NCBI GenBank assembly: GCA_028711875.1
Contig: JAQTRJ010000143.1
Coordinates: forward strand, 1-6,137
DNA: 6,137 nucleotides
Reading direction: 5' to 3'
Source: a bacterium
Lineage (GTDB): Bacteria; Electryoneota; RPQS01
A program made the translations under genes and the position numbers. Each line of letters opens with the position of its first letter. Position 1 is the first letter of the stretch. Under the pieces are notes generated by a model. The model was given only the letters and a program-made list of their open reading frames with translations, had not been told where the DNA came from and made no database searches. Shown piece after piece: positions 5,235-6,137 of the stretch.

Positions 5235-6137
5235 CTACTCGGCTTTAAGGATCGCCAAAAACGCTTCCTGCGGAATCTCCACGTTTCCAACCGCCTTCAT
5301 CCGGCGCTTTCCGGCCTTTTGCTTCTCCAAGAGCTTTTTCTTTCTCGACACATCGCCGCCATAGCATTTCGCCAGAACGTTTTTTCGCAGCGCCTTCACG
5401 GTGGAGCGCGCGATAATCCGCGAATTCAGGCTCGCCTGAATCGCCACATCGAACAACTGACGGGGAATCAGCTTCGCGAGTCGGTCGCAAACCCGCCTCC
5501 CCCACTGATAGGCTTTGTCCTGATGCACGATGACGGACAGCGCGTCCACCACTTCTCCATTGACCAGAATGTCCAGTTTCGTCAGATTGCTGGGACGATA
5601 ATCGCTCAACTCATAGTCGAACGAGGCATACCCGCGCGACACGCTCTTCAGCTTGTCATAGAAGTCGAAGATGATTTCAGCCAACGGGAATTCATAGTGT
5701 AGATTGGCGCGAGTGGCATCTATGTATTCGGTGTTCACATGCACGCCGCGCTCGTCCACGGCAATCTGCATGATCGGTCCAATGAATTCCTCGGGTGTGA
5801 TAATCGATGCGCGAATGATCGGTTCCTCGAGATGCTCCATCTCGGTCGGCGAAGGAAGCAACACCGGGTTGTCTACGAGCTTGACCGTTCCGTCGTTCAG
5901 CACCGCGCGATATTCGACCGACGGAATCGTGCATACGAGATCGAGATGATACTCGCGCTCCAAGCGTTCCTGCACAATTTCCAGATGCAGCAAGCCGAGA
6001 AATCCGACCCGGAATCCGAATCCCAGAGCGATGGACGTTTCCGCCTCATACTGTAAAGCGGAATCGTTCAATCGCAGTTTGGCGAGAGAGTCGCGAAGCA
6101 ATTCGTAGTCGTTGGTATCCGCGGGATAGAAGCCGGC
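5235..6137 (-). CDS. lepA: Elongation factor 4 (LepA), C-terminal half, 5' partial
   Basis: LepA/EF4 is a ribosome-bound GTPase related to EF-G that aids translation, probably at initiation or on stalled/back-translocating ribosomes. The frame is open to the window edge, and 300 residues are visible of the usual ~600; the GTPase domain lies outside. From the edge one reads [12 protein letters not shown], then [18 protein letters not shown] (37-54), [17 protein letters not shown] (104-120, the EF-G-like domain V start), [10 protein letters not shown] (167-176), and the LepA-specific basic C-terminal domain: [18 protein letters not shown] (257-274), KRRMK (277-281) and [12 protein letters not shown] (286-297). 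This C-terminal domain separates LepA from EF-G, so the call is secure. A TTG at 6101 sits inside conserved sequence and is not the start. The gene ends with TAG, 39 nt before lepB, matching the known lepA-lepB gene order. Confidence 0.97.
   Translation of the reverse strand, partial: AGFYPADTNDYELLRDSLAKLRLNDSALQYEAETSIALGFGFRVGFLGLLHLEIVQERLEREYHLDLVCTIPSVEYRAVLNDGTVKLVDNPVLLPSPTEMEHLEEPIIRASIITPEEFIGPIMQIAVDERGVHVNTEYIDATRANLHYEFPLAEIIFDFYDKLKSVSRGYASFDYELSDYRPSNLTKLDILVNGEVVDALSVIVHQDKAYQWGRRVCDRLAKLIPRQLFDVAIQASLNSRIIARSTVKALRKNVLAKCYGGDVSRKKKLLEKQKAGKRRMKAVGNVEIPQEAFLAILKAE

Noticed and set aside
4713..5702. A 329-codon open frame on the + strand opposite lepB and lepA
   Set aside because: It runs antisense across two well-conserved genes and their spacer, and its product shows no domain or signal; it is a by-product of codon bias.
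5235..6101. lepA starting at the TTG at 6101 as a truncated gene
   Set aside because: The frame continues to the window edge with typical LepA sequence ([11 protein letters not shown]), so this is a window cut and not a pseudogene.

Overview
The window looks like ordinary chromosomal DNA of a Gram-negative (diderm) bacterium, with G+C judged by eye in the high 50s per cent. It carries seven protein genes, two of them cut by the window edges. Support for a diderm comes from an LptE-type lipoprotein (LPS transport). The pairing of a sensor-less sigma-54 activator directly with lptE is an arrangement I associate from memory with the Bacteroidetes/FCB group and related candidate phyla. I cannot name a species. 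I see no phage, IS, CRISPR, rRNA or tRNA sequence.

Left part (2-4229, + strand) is one tightly packed gene series: purD (5' cut off, purine synthesis), a sigma-54-dependent activator made only of an AAA+ domain, a linker and a Fis-type helix-turn-helix, an LptE-like outer-membrane lipoprotein, a Sua5/YrdC/TsaC L-threonylcarbamoyladenylate synthase (tRNA t6A modification), and a secreted DUF3108 protein. The junctions are 1 nt apart, 14 nt overlap, 0 nt apart and 4 nt overlap (16 nt if the alternative ATG is used), so the five genes are probably co-transcribed and partly translationally coupled. Two members (LptE and DUF3108) belong to the envelope; purD and tsaC are housekeeping genes.

Middle (4230-4433) is the convergent intergenic region. 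It holds a strong bidirectional intrinsic terminator at about 4375-4409 and, upstream of it, a cluster of small overlapping inverted repeats with a CGATCCG/CGGATCG core of unknown meaning.

Right part (4434-6137, - strand) holds lepA (elongation factor 4; only the C-terminal half is in the window) followed after 39 nt by lepB (signal peptidase I), the same order as the classical lepA-lepB operon. LepB would release the signal peptide of exported proteins such as the DUF3108 product.

No clearly new biological system is visible. The items most worth a second look are the sensor-less sigma-54 activator overlapping lptE, with its unusual GSYTGA loop and helical linker, and the dyad cluster in the convergent intergenic region.
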